In this document: positions 24,346 through 36,669 of the stretch, piece by piece
How the letters are laid out: each line of letters begins with the position of its first letter
How positions within the stretch are numbered: position 1 is the stretch's first letter
Origin: Morchella semilibera
Taxonomy: Eukaryota > Ascomycota > Pezizomycetes > Pezizales > Morchellaceae
Direction: 5' to 3'
Assembly: GCA_009192285.1 (NCBI GenBank)
Contig: WBVU01000016.1
Coordinates: forward strand, 186,001 to 250,000
Length of the DNA: 64,000 nucleotides
Notes under the pieces: model-generated
The model's input: only the letters and a program-made list of their open reading frames with translations
Told to the model about the DNA's origin: nothing
Database searches by the model: none
Made by a program: the position numbers and the translations under genes

Positions 24346-27300
24346 CTCGATTGGCAAGGTTGGGTTTATGACTAGGGGTTAACGTACACACTGTTGTTTG
24401 TAATGGAATTTGGTTTGGTTTGGGTTTCGGTTCTTGATGGCAGGAACAGAATCAACTGTCTATTCTCTTTATTTTATAAACGCGCAAGCGGCATATCTTT
24501 TAGGAGTAGCTAGCTGCATAGTTTTATTAGCGTATGAAATCGATACTGTTATAAGTTTCTGTGGACAGTTTACGTTCATGCCATCAATTACTGCAATCTA
24601 CAAACATAAATCCTTTCGAGTTTGCTGCAGTAGAAGAATATCTTGGTACAGGTATATGCATACATGTTGGTACTGGCACTGCCGCCTAGGGTAGGGTAAG
24701 TAGTATTAATCAGTGCAGCTCTAATCCAGCTAGTAGGTATTCCTCATAAGCCCGTAATTCCACAAGTTCGTATCATGTAATCAACCCCAGTTCAAATAGA
24801 GACTTCGGAGATGTCAGATCACTAACATCAGGCATCATTGGACAGGAACCTAACCAGCCCCGGCAGAAAGAGCATAGCTATAATTCTAGGCGTCGTAGCA
24901 ACACGGAAGACCCACAGCTAAACTCTATGATATGAGCTAAAAATTTCAACCCCTCTAGATCTACGAGTTATATAAGAATAATAGGTAGCATCTTTTTATA
25001 GAAAGGGCTTTGAGATCCATGTGGAGGTTTGAGGACTTGCCATAATTTTCGGGTACTATGGATGTATCAGTCAATTGGGGTTCGTGGGTACAATTAATGA
25101 ACTAAAAAAAACCGGGGCCGGCGAGAATCCCCTATACACCGAGTGATATTTCATGTCGCACTGATATATTAAGACAAACTTAATCCCATTAGGGGATAAA
25201 CCAAGGTAAAATAATTGATTTCAGAAATAAACAATGTTTGACATGATTCGGGTGCCCTTAGTATACGTATCTACTAAGAGCTGGAGTTCAGCCTCCGGAT
25301 ATCTTCCCTGATCATGTATAATTTAATTATAAGCCTCTCTCTAATTGTTGGTACTGTTATGAGCTCTGTTGATCGAGGGTAGGCTAGCTCTATCTAGTAG
25401 CTAGTCTTTTCACTGGCTTATTTCTTGTGGTCATGGATAACCTACATGTATGTACATATATATATAGGTCGAATGACGACTAAAATCCTTTCGAAGTCTC
25501 ACTTATTTATATAATCTTAATATATACAACTGTATAATTTTATTGGTAGGGGTGGGGATTAGATTAATCACACATTGGCTGAAGGGTGTAGATAAATTCG
25601 ATCATTGAGGGTCACTCGTTAAATCAATTAGCGCCAAGCGTGGGAGATCCATTCCAGACAAGACCTCAAGCCTTAGTTGAATCCCCCAGGGTTTGAGAGA
25701 CTACAACTGTCCTAAAAGAGGCGGCGCCCCCTCCCCCTCTTTTTGCAGCACTGGGCCTGAAAGGTCTCCAACTGGGAGCCAAGGGCCGTAATAAGTGATG
25801 CTTCGACACAAAAACGGCATTTAGTGGCTGAATATTAAAAGACCCAATTAAAATACAATACTTTCAAGATCTGTAACTAAAGAGAAAGGTAACTTATTAA
25901 TGGGACGAGCGGAAAAGGCGTACTAACAAACCTGGACCCTCCCCGCGGGTTGTATGGATGGCGGCGTGGACAACGTTATTCACGGCTAGCACCGATTTCG
26001 CATGTTGTTGAAAGCATACACCCAGCCTGCTTCTCCCCACCCCCCCTAGACACACATATCCATAGCTAAATATGCTCTCCACCTTTGTTAGGCGGCCTAG
26101 GGACAAGTAATCAATTGACTGGACAGAACTAGATCCTGCCGTTGGTGACACCCTATTGACAACAGAAGGTCTCGATCTCGCGAGAGACTAGTAAAGATTC
26201 TCTCCTGTATAAATGTGCTCCTAACCCTACTATAGTCTAGGTTATGGTAAAACTAGAGGTGGTCCTAGGTCCACTAAGTATGACATACCAGCAAAGCCAG
26301 GTACGGTGCAATATCCTATTCTTGGTTTTTATAGTCCCCCAACCTAATCCCCATCAAATCCATACACCCAAGTAGATTACTCCTACACCCCTACTCTACT
26401 AACCTCTGATATGATTTCTAACCATTAAAAATATAAAGATTGCGCCCTCCTTTTGGAGGGGTTGTTGACGTGAGGAACTAGATTGATGATGGGCACTTGA
26501 TCTAATCATGATATATATATGCTAGTCTCCCCTTGGCATAAAGCTAGACGGTATTGAATCGTAGAGCGTCTACGAACTACATGTAAATTTATAAAAAAAA
26601 AACCCTCTACAATCGTATCACGATAAAATATTGGTGCGATTATTATAGTGTAATGCAGATGGCTTTGTAATATTTTTATATAGCACTGAGCTGAAAGAAC
26701 TTTAAACTCCATCACCGAGATTTTATTGCTTTTTTCTGATGGCACTTTGGATAAGTTATTTCGGAGCCATAATATCGGGCAAATTCGTTGAAAGGAGCCA
26801 TGAGAGAACATTTGACGAACCCACAAACCTATCCTCTACTGCGCGCTTGAGTATTTGATCTTTCTAATGTTCGACTTTTTTTTTTTATAACCTTTGAAGC
26901 CAATTCTCGCAAGATGTTTAAATTGACTGGCATATTACATGAAGACGAATTGCCTTCCCTTTCGGACCGATTATCAAATCATGTAGGTGCGTATGCACCC
27001 CCCAAACCCTGTTACGGGTGATAGGCGACCGGCTGGTAAGTCACCGTTGATTTGGGGGGGTGATCGACGGTTTAAACACCTTTCCCGAAGCCTTGGCTTC
27101 CTTCCCCCACTCTAGTGGTGATGATCCTCCTGCATTTGTTCCCTCCCGGCATAAAGCTTACTCGTATGCTCCAGCTACGGAGAAAAGTTTTGAACTAGAA
27201 GGGGGGGATGACCCTGCAGCAATCATCCATCAAATATTAAGCTCCCAGATCGGATCTACAGTGTTTTTTTGTACAGAGACGATCGCGTCTGTCTGACCGA

Positions 27301-30300
27301 GTTAAACGACTACCTGTCGCATGGTAGATCCGATACCACGGCCATGTTCACCCATGGTTTTATTGTTCTGGTACCGAGATGTTACTGGCTTTTCGGGTCA
27401 TATTCGTGACTACCATGTAACTTAAGAGCCTTCAATTGATGGCGGTGCTTCTTTATACAGGCTGTGGCTGTTCTGCGTTTATGTTCAGTCATTACTTATC
27501 ACTCGATGTTCACAAAGTATCATATCACTGGGGTTGTGGCGAAATTTCATTTATGGAATCGGCAAGTGATAAGATCTCTACTAATCAATAAAGTGTTTAC
27601 ATCATCTAAATAATGGGATTATTAGGGACATCCAATTACTCGAGATGTTATCGTCTAGACCAAAAAATATCTATCTATTAATTGACTGTTCGTCACGCGT
27701 ATTATTTAGTCACTCATCACTTATCAATTAGGGATACATGATTTGACTCAGAGAAAACAAAACCCAATTGATTAGCACAATCATATCAGTGTGATAAATC
27801 CAGTGCCAAATCATTTGACCCCCGAATACCCATTCCCTCGAATATGGCCCAATCAACAAATTTGCGGCGGCATCCTCCGTTCGTGGGGTTCACAGAAAAA
27901 CGCAAAAACGTTCAAAACGTCACTAGTAATGACTTCATAATTTCGCAGTGTATATATGATCGGCACATTATAGGTATTTTGTCTCAGAAATGGCCGGGAT
28001 GACCGCTTTGCTCTACGTATTTTTCATGCGCCACAGCCCCGGGATAAATTATAGAGTTTTGTGTTTTTTTTTTCCGAAGCCTTCGGCCTGCTAAAACTGG
28101 TTTGCAACCTTGCGCTTGGCTCGCTGACACAACCTCGCTTGGCAAATTGCTGTCGAACGTGTAAGAGCCTTGGAGGGTTTCAAACAACGATCTACGGCGG
28201 CACCGACGTCATTTCAAGGGGAGAAGGGTTTTGACATGTCCGCTCCCTTCTGCCCCTTTCCCTTCGTTCCCTACCGAGTGAGGTTATACTTTATGCGGGT
28301 TTATTACATGCTGCCCCATATCCATGACGTACGACAAGCCAGTTACCCAACCACACCGTTACCGAGTGACACTCCATGAAAGTATGATCGCGAGATGGTG
28401 GTCAGCACCCGTATGTCACCATGCCTTCGGTTTTCTTGGGCAAGATCTCACGTCCATGTCTACAATATCTATCGGTATTACATACTTAGCATTAAAAACA
28501 TGTGTTTATGATGATGGAATGTATTTTCAGAGCTCCTGTCGTTCCACAGCAATAACTCTGATGTCGTCATTGTTATTGTTAATGGGCATGGGGATTGGTG
28601 GTTTAGCCGCAAAAGGTTGTAGCGCGCAGGAGTCGACAGGGCCCCTTCATGCTTCTGTCTTGCCGAACCATACCTCGCCTCCCGAACAGCCCTTCACCGC
28701 TTCTCTGGTACCGTGCAGCATGAGGCTTGCATCGACTCTGCATCAACCCGCAGAAAAGAAATACAAAATAATGCCACCCCCTCCCTCCAACAGGGGTATT
28801 TGGAAAGCTTAGGAGCATATGGTACCGAAGCGCACACATTTTCGATTGCACGATCCAATTGGGGTTATTCCTTTACGGATGAAAGCACACCGACCTTTTC
28901 TCTTTGCTTCCTATCGCTTCTTGCATCGCGGATATGTGCTCTTTAGAATCCTCAATGTCTCACCCAAGACGCATGAATTCAGTGGTGGGCCGCTGGTGCG
29001 AGGGTTGGGTCGGTTTAGTCTGCTGCACTTCGATTGCATCCGCGCGGCTTGGCAGTAGGCGGAATATTGGCGCTTTCAAAATTGGCAGCGGTACGGTAGA
29101 GGCTTTTTTGGGGCAAGGTGAGGGTCGATCCCTGTCACGCGTTCCACTCCCGCATAAAGGTGGAAAAATGAAAGCAGGTCCGAATAAAAAAAAAAGCCTT
29201 CGCAATTTATGGGGAATTCGGGCCGACTCATTAGGCCCAAATCGTTGCCCGGTGCGCATGCATCCATCGTGCACAGCATCCGGGTGGTGTTTGGAATAAC
29301 GTGATCTCACTCTCGGGGGTCTCAAATCTGAGTTCTCGGGATAATGACGTCATATAATGGCATTGATATTCAGCAATCGGGATCTTTGGTGTATCGGTTT
29401 CGGGCAAAATGATGGCTCTTCGATAAACGAGTCAGACATTAGGTGAGACATCAGTAAGACATGTAATTATAGCAGCCGTTCTGATATGTCTTCCTAAGGG
29501 ACAGTGTTGTGGGGGCAGGGGGAATCACATATCACTTTTTGAGAATTAGCTCACTCGATAGCTTCTACGGCGCCAGGCCAGTTCATGGCGTATTCCTCAG
29601 CCTGCAGTCGGTTTCTGGCCTGCAGCCCATGCATGCCACCTATTCCTCTCAAGAATAGCGGGCGGATTCTGAACTTTGGAGGGGGCGGCACAAATGACGG
29701 AGGTGCACTGGAGACGATATGATCCATTTGCCAGCGGAGACGGACGGCCCTTTACATCACATCACATCGCTGCAGGTCCTTTCGCATTGGACGGTGATTA
29801 TTAGGGAAAGCGGACGCAGTCTCTCGGGAATCGAGATATCTCTCGTCGATTAGAGTGCGAGTTCTATGGCCACAACAAATATCCTCAATTCGCAGACAGA
29901 ACTGAAGAGGAAAAAGTAATGGTGGATGGGGAGGGGACTGGAAAACCTTAGCTGGCAGGCGAGACTTGAATCAAACCCTCAATATGATTTGATTCAATAG
30001 TTCTTATTTATTCCCCGCATCGCATTCCGGGTCCCAGGTGTCAACGGTCTGCAGCTGGTGATCCGCTGCCGCGAGCGCAGGAGGTTGTAGTTAAGCCTCC
30101 TGCTGGCCTGTGCTTGGTTATTCGTGAACTTTGAGTTCCCGTAGAAAGTAATTTTTGCCCTCCTTCTTATCATTTCCATATCTCGGGTAAGTCGCCCTTT
30201 TTGGCGCTCGACGACCATCCGTAGACAACACCGCAGATCCTCACCTTTTCTATGACGTAGTCTTTCACGTGCATGACTACGGAGGGTGCGCCACATGTGG

Positions 30301-31643
30301 TACGGGTGTGGCAAAACCAATCAGGAGCTGTAACGATGCCGAGCATGAAGTTTTTCCTGTGGCTCACTGGCGATCGATGCCACCGTGGTGATCGAATTTG
30401 CGGTTAGAGGTGGACCCAACGGCAGGATCGGACGTGACAAGGCTTCTTGGCTCGTCTCCGCACCGTGGCTTTACTCCACACACCCTCTTTCTGCTGGAGG
30501 GCCCCGAGTCTTGGGTCCATCTCTTCTGAAGAAATGGGGAAAAAATAAAATAAAAATAAAAATAAAAAAGGATCAACACGAGTGAGGTCAACTTGCAGAT
30601 GATGCGCGTCGACTAGACACGCGTTCGCCAAAATGAAGGTCTCCAATCTTACTCGTCGAGTCGAGAAGGAAGGATAACAATCTTCAGCTCTTCCCACACC
30701 CACCCCTCCCCGCAAAGGTGCAGCAGCTACACCAGCGTGCATTTGAAGAGATGGATCATGGGTATGCCGGCAAAGACCGAGCTTTCTGTGGGATCGATCG
30801 AGGCCTTATTACCTACCGTGGGTTAGTGGCATTGCTAGACCCCTGACCTAAATAATTCCTCAATTTGTCGGGTTCTGAAAAAACCAATTCTCGAGGTTTC
30901 CAGAGCTAGCAGATCAGACAAAAAGGGTCCCAGAAAATTAAGGGAAAGAAGGGTCACAGCCTAAACCCTTGATATATGATGAGATGATGAGAAGATTATG
31001 TACTTTGAATCAAAAGTGATACGCACAAAGAGGCCCTTTAACCTTTGGCCTGTAGAGAGGGCATGTATGTACCCCAACATTGATGTGGTCATTTACACAG
31101 CTAAGGTATTCAGTACATTTGATGGACCCCGCGTAAGACCAGCCAGCTCCCCGCGTCCCTTTCAAGTGGATTAGAAAAAGAAATTTATTAGGAACTAGTA
31201 GGTGGTTACAGACATACAGAAAGACAACGAAGGGTGAAGCAGAAGGCCCGCAGTCCAAGCGTTGACATTAATTACCATCGCCATCCTTCCCCCGCTGCTG
31301 GCATACCCACTCAGACCCGCAGTTTCGTACGCACTTGCCTGGGGTTTACAAACTGACTTATCGGCTGTGCCGCGCCACACCTCCATCTATTTTACCATTC
31401 TTGGTGCATGCAAATCTAAAAGCTCCATTTGAGAAAAAAAAGGAAAGTGAGAGAAGCAGTTGCGCGCAAAAGAAAAGGCCTCCTGCTTCTATCACCCTCC
31501 GGATCCCCCATGCGACCCAGCCTTTCTCTTATTCCTACATCATCCAACTCATTCCCACTCAGTATTTCAACTCCCATAAGAATATCCTCTGTTTTCTTGA
31601 TTAACTTCCTTTTACCTGGTATCTTTACCGTTGATCAACTACT
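24346..31643. other. 7.3-kb region without a recognisable gene
   Basis: Both strands were read; no frame shows a family I know, and none has clear splice-linked continuation. The longest open frames (28324-28812 +, 28904-29299 +, 29994-30320 -) have random-looking composition and overlap frames on the other strand. A frame at 27060-27296 (+) has more protein-like composition and could be a relic exon. TACATGTA-type palindromes occur near 25443 and 26579. Short A-rich and T-rich runs lie at 26880, 28060 and 30540. The last kilobase should hold promoter and leader of the CP2 factor. Confidence 0.5.
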
Positions 31644-34458
31644 ATGTTTCGTAACAGGTCGGTTCAGCGCGCACCCTGATGATCTCCCATCACTTTCATT
31701 ACTTGACTTTGTTCTTGTTTCGTTCTTCCATGCCGCAGTAGAAGGACCTGTTTATGGTTGCTGGTGTTTCTGAGGCTGATAGCGGGGTTTATTCCTTGGT
31801 GACTTACAGACAATCTTCGCAGAAGCCTTCAGATGAGCTCTTCGAACGTTTTAGACAATCGTTTCCCGGAGTGCGTGTAGGGTCCACCGGCGCTGCAAAC
31901 GATTCACAGACAATAACAAGCCTTGATGGCTCCACCCTCAACCAGCCAAGGCAAGTGAGGAATAGTGTTGTTTATTCATCGATGCTTCCTGTTGTCGTCA
32001 CCCCATAATTCACATCTGAAGAGTCGGTGGTGGAAACGCTTCTTTCTCGGCAAAACCCCGCTAACAGCTGTTTTGTGAGTGATCACAGATTTGGACATGA
32101 AGACCTTGACCCAACTCCTCGAGCTCCCTCGGAACCTTTTCGCTTCACTCCCTCACTCCTAGATCCAAACTCATCGGCGTTTGCAGCGTTTGCAAACCAA
32201 CCCCCACCAGGATTGTTCACGCCAACACCTGGGGGTGGAAGTACCTTGTATAACTCTCATTCGCACCATGACCTTCAAACCCCAAACATAGGAATAAGCA
32301 TAGGAACTCCCCTATCCATGCCAAACACAGTTACTTCGATGCCCCGCCCAACTGCTTCCGAGGATGACTACAGTGCACAAACAATTCAGCCTCATCAATT
32401 TCAAAATTACCAGCCATTTACGCAGTCGCTGCATGCTGGATACTTAGATCCTTCTCAGTTTCATCCAAGGCCACCATCAGGTCCGGGAAGCCCTATGGAT
32501 GTAGGTGAGACTGCCGATGCATTGGAGGCGGGACCTTTGGACGGCCCGCGGATGGATTCTGGTGCTTTGATGTCATTGGAAGGAAAGCAATATGATCATG
32601 AGCTTGCGCCAGTTTCTTCAGCCGAGAGGTTCGTAGCGGTGCCTATTATTGCCCTAGTAATTTTGTGTTGCCCACATTCATAGCCTATCACTCTGTTGTA
32701 ACCATCCCTAGCGGATGCGGTTGGTCAACTACTTCTTTGGGCCAAAATTACTAACAGTTGTACCTGGCGCTAGGTTTCGCTTCCACGTTGTCTTGAACGC
32801 CCCAACAGCAATGATCAAGCATCCGGATGAAATTCCGGTGACATACCTTAACAAAGGTCAAGCATACGCTATTTCTATTCTCGACACTAACCCCCCCGCA
32901 CCTAGTACACTGACTGGTCCCGTCCGATACCGCACCTATATCCGTATCTCCTTTCATGATGAAACCCAGCGCTCCCGACCTGCATCGTGCTGGCAGTTGT
33001 GGAAAGAAGGTCGCGGCGCAAACGAGGCACACCAACGTGGCGGGAAGCTCCAGGCTGTTGAGTATGTAGACCCCTCTTCACCGAAAGAAGACGATAAGAA
33101 GGCAAGAGTCGAGATCGAGGCGGCATCGTTCGATAGTTTTGTGGTTATCTGGTCTCCTGGCACATCGGGCGTAGCAGAAACTTCGGTGTCAGTACGCTTC
33201 AATTTCCTGTCGACAGACTTTAGCCACTCGAAAGGTGTCAAGGGGATTCCAGTCCGGCTGTGCGCAAAGACGGAAGTTATCTCGTCAGGCTCACCGCATT
33301 CTCCGGCGGATAAGCCTGAGGTTTGTTTCTGTAAAGTTAAGCTTTTCCGTGACCATGGTGCGGAGAGGAAGTTGGCGAATGATATTTTGCATGTCAAAAA
33401 GACCATCGAGAAGCTGCGGCAGCAGGCAAATCAGGTTGAGGGCACGGGAATGAAGATTTTTGGAAAAAAGAATAAGAAAGAGGAAGAGGTATCTGGAAGA
33501 CCCGGAAAGGTTCCAAGGCATAAGAGAACATGGTCAATGTCTTCTGCGAGCTCAGTCGGAGGTGGGAGATCACAAGAGGAAGATACAAATGCGAAATTGG
33601 CAAATCTACAAGACATGTTTACGAGCACCCGGGCCGTTAGCGTTCTATACTTGCGTGGGAGCGATCTGGACGACCCGGATATTAGTCCTGTACACTTACC
33701 AGGCGAGGCTCCTGAGTTGGCGGATGATATTTGGGCTCGTAGGAGGTCGAGCGTTGCTACGACTAACACTACAGCATCATCTTTCGTGTCACCAACTCCA
33801 AGCTCGGCGTCGTTGTCAAGTCAGCATGGTGATGGGTTTAGTTCACCGGAGAGGCGGGAATGGGAGAGGGGTTTCCAGCCCCTACCGCCTCCTCAACAGA
33901 ACCATATTGGCTCGGAGATCCCAATTCGTGTAAAGACGAACACTGATACTGGTATGCTTTCGGGATGGATTGAGGCTATTGGGATCGATTCTACTTATAT
34001 TCCACCCGCGGAAAAAGCAAGCAAAGCTGGTATGTATCTCATGGAATAACCTCCTTGTCAATTTACTAACACCATCTCTAGTTATGTCGATATACATTCT
34101 TCCTACAGCCCTTGGGTCCCCACAGAACAATCAAATTTACCGCGCAGTCTACCTCCAAGCCCGAACCGCGCAATGCCTCACATCTAGTATCGCTGCCAAA
34201 TGCGGCATCGACCCTGCTACTGTTCTACGTACTGTTCACATGAGCAGTCGTGGCATTAGTATCTTTGTGGATGACGAGTTTGTCCGTGAAATGGGAGAGG
34301 GACAGGACATGAAAGTCCAAGCTGTCGAGATCCGCGAAGAATCACCTTTTGCATCCCCACCACAGGAATGGGCGAACAGCCCTGAGGAATCCCAGGATGG
34401 AGAGGGGAACCCGAAGAATGGTGCATCGCATGGGTGGGAGTTGAGATTGCTTTACTAG
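31644..34458 (+). CDS. Grainyhead/CP2-family transcription factor
   Basis: Sequence-specific DNA-binding protein of the grainyhead/CP2 family. Fungal members are linked to cell-wall remodelling and conidial separation. Inferred exons: 31644-31657, 31810-31950, 32089-32628, 32774-34029 and 34082-34458, total 2328 nt, 775 residues. The N-terminal half is disordered, with RFTPSLLDPNSSAFAAFANQ and PGLFTPTPGG. The CP2 DNA-binding core starts in exon 4: RFRFHVVLNAPTAMIKHPDE, IPVTYLNKGQAYAISILDT, YIRISFHDETQR, then VRFNFLSTDFSHSKGVKGI and PVRLCAKTE. The C-terminus has a ubiquitin-like dimerisation region (YRAVYLQARTAQCL, RGISIFVDDEFVREM). The 14-nt first exon (MFRN) and the GC-AG intron after 31950 are inferred. 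An alternative start at 31754 and an alternative GT-AG intron ending at 32023 are also in frame. Confidence 0.88.
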
Positions 34459-35303
34459 TGGAGTATCTATCTCCGAATTTTTCCTTTTTTAAACTTGTAC
34501 TTTTCTTTATCAATTTTGGCGAGGTTTGTGAATTTATACATAAATATACCCCTAGCTGTGGGTGGGCTTGGTTTTTTGTTTTGTTTTACCCTTTACTAAA
34601 AATTTGACCTGGATCGGATTGGACTGGACCTTGTTGGTTGGTTGGAGGTTCTTGTGTGTTTCTTATTTACGTCTATTGGGTTTTTGTAAAGATTCGGGCG
34701 TCTTACCATGCATTTTATGCTTTTGATTTGTGCTTATTTCTTCCTTGTATACGTGGGATGAATCTTCTATTGTTCTATTGTTTCCTTCTTACGGCCGTTA
34801 AAGAGATGAAAAAAATATGGGGGGATATCTGCTTTCACTTCAAGTTTGTTTTAGTTCCCTTAGTTATCTCCTTCTATTTTCTTTCGATGGACACTGTGAT
34901 TGCAGTCTACCTAGCGGATACCCTACAATTTTCGGCAGATGATTGATGATGCAGTTGCAATAGTGTGGCATTTCCTTATTTTATATATCCTTTTTTTCGT
35001 ACTGAGGTTTACTGGGCGGAGTGGTGGGTGTGTTGATCGTGTCATGATATGACTGCATGAATTAAGGTTACGGTTTCTGTTTTTACGAGAATAGGGGGGG
35101 GGGTGGTTATTTCATGTCTTTGGGGGCAAGAAGAGTGATTTTTGGGAAGAAAGGGGGTGCTCATACACAAATCTCTTAGTATATGAAATGATTGTATTTT
35201 GGAATAATAATATTTATGAGTCTACTACTACTAAGTACCTTACAATGTCATACCATAATGGTGGTCAGCCATCAGTAGCCTATTTATGATATGGACTAAT
35301 ATG

Positions 35304-35489
35304 AGATGACTTCCCGTGGGAATTTAGACCCTAGAATCTGAATCTGAACAGAGGGGGGGGGGGGGGGGGGGGTCGGTTCAGACCTCTAGACTTCAGAAAC
35401 CTGGAAACCAGTAATATGGTTGGTTGTCTGTGAGCTTTTGCCACACTGGCCAGAAAATCTGGGCTCTAATTTTCTACGGGAAGTCATCT
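35304..35489. mobile_element. MITE-like element with ~30-bp inverted ends and a 7-9 bp target duplication
   Basis: The left end reads AGATGACTTCCCGT, and the reverse complement of the right end reads AGATGACTTCCCGT as well. The match continues imperfectly inward to about 30 bp. ACTAATA flanks both sides: 35295-35301 on the left (two bases before the repeat) and 35490-35496 on the right. This fits a target duplication of 7 to 9 bp, as made by Mutator-like or hAT transposases. The interior contains a run of 20 G (35353-35372) and no coding frame. Confidence 0.6.
35353..35372 (+). repeat. Run of 20 G
   Basis: Uninterrupted homopolymer of 20 G inside the MITE-like element. Its exact length is likely to be an assembly or sequencing estimate. 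Confidence 0.9.
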
Positions 35490-36227
35490 ACTAATACAAA
35501 TCTACCTAGCAACGAGGTTCTCTACTAAAATATTTTACTATACCTTAACCACTCCCTTTTAACAATTCAAAAATGTGCAAAAGGCTTCTCCCAATGGTCA
35601 AATATTTTCCCCCTGTTCATTATTATAATTAGTTGTGTTGTAGTTCTACATTTGGAACCTGGTTCCACCTATGTAGTTTAGGTGCCCTTTCACGAAAGCT
35701 TTTGGGTAGCGGCTTTACATGATATGAGCCAATGTGCAGTCTTTTATTGTATGTACTGCAAACACAACCGAAAATAACCCAAACCAACCCGTTTGTCACC
35801 AGTGCTCACAACATATTAGCGTCGAGATATCCAACAGGCTAGCTGTTATGGGAGCTGTAACGCTGCCAAAGGAGGACAAATCTCCAAGCAAGAAAGATCT
35901 GCCGAAGGAGGGGTGACGAGCGTGACGGAACCAGGTTTATGCCTACTTGAGGTGGATTTGCGATGTTCTGAGGAACAAACGAGGTAATTGAAATTGCTGC
36001 TCTCCACGATGGGCAACTACCCATTATCTCAAGCGGAGATGATTTTATTGAAGGTGCCAAGTTCACCAACGACGTATCGAAGATTTCGGTTGCCACCCAA
36101 GGCCGGTAATTTTTGATTTGATTTCCTGGACATCAATCATATCATCCTACATTCTTGGTCTTGGGTGTGGGTGGGGGGGGGGGGGGTGTAGTGCTGCTAC
36201 ATGCATGTAAGTACATGTAGGTACATA

Positions 36228-36248
36228 CAGTCGCACCTCGCTATGTCG
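36228..36248 (+). repeat. Left terminal inverted repeat of the pogo element
   Basis: 21 bp beginning CAGTCGCACCTCGCTATGTC, identical to the reverse complement of 38944-38964. Confidence 0.95.
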
Positions 36249-36669
36249 TTTCCTGCTATGCCGGAACTCTTGCTGTCTCGTATGGATCGGCCAGCTACAT
36301 TCTTTGCCCACAATAAACTATTTGCTATCTCGGATTATTGCTCTTTTCGGATCGTATGGGAATCCAGGAACAGGTAACCCCGGTCCCTATACAAATAATA
36401 TTTGCTATCTCGGAATTGCTAATGACTAGTCCATATAGGGTACAGCTCTTTCCCCCTCTACATCCTTTTGCTGTTGGTCTAAGATAGGATCATGGTAGCG
36501 CTGCGGGTGGGTATTATCAATGGACTGATAGTGATGCGAGCATTGTGCAGATTCTACAAACACGATCAATAGACCTTTATATGTTCTTCAAAGGCAAATT
36601 TTGCGAAGAATTCAAATTTTCGGTCCATTTCAGTCCATCAACTCAACTGATCTACAATACAAGAGACTG

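Larger units (their letters stand above)
34459..36227. other. Intergenic region between the CP2 factor and the pogo element
   Basis: No gene seen. It starts with the T-rich 3' flank of the CP2 factor. It contains a 186-bp inverted-repeat element (35304-35489, listed separately) and a run of 14 G at 36173-36186. Just before the transposon, TACATGTA-type palindromes are clustered (36200-36225). Confidence 0.6.

Noticed and set aside
26506-26826. 106-codon minus-strand frame
   Set aside because: AT-rich, no recognisable motif or partner exon.
28324-28812. 162-codon frame with a hydrophobic stretch
   Set aside because: Random-looking composition, no splice continuation or family features, overlapped by other long frames on both strands.
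35839-36096. 85-codon minus-strand frame
   Set aside because: No family features, and an overlapping frame on the other strand is equally open.
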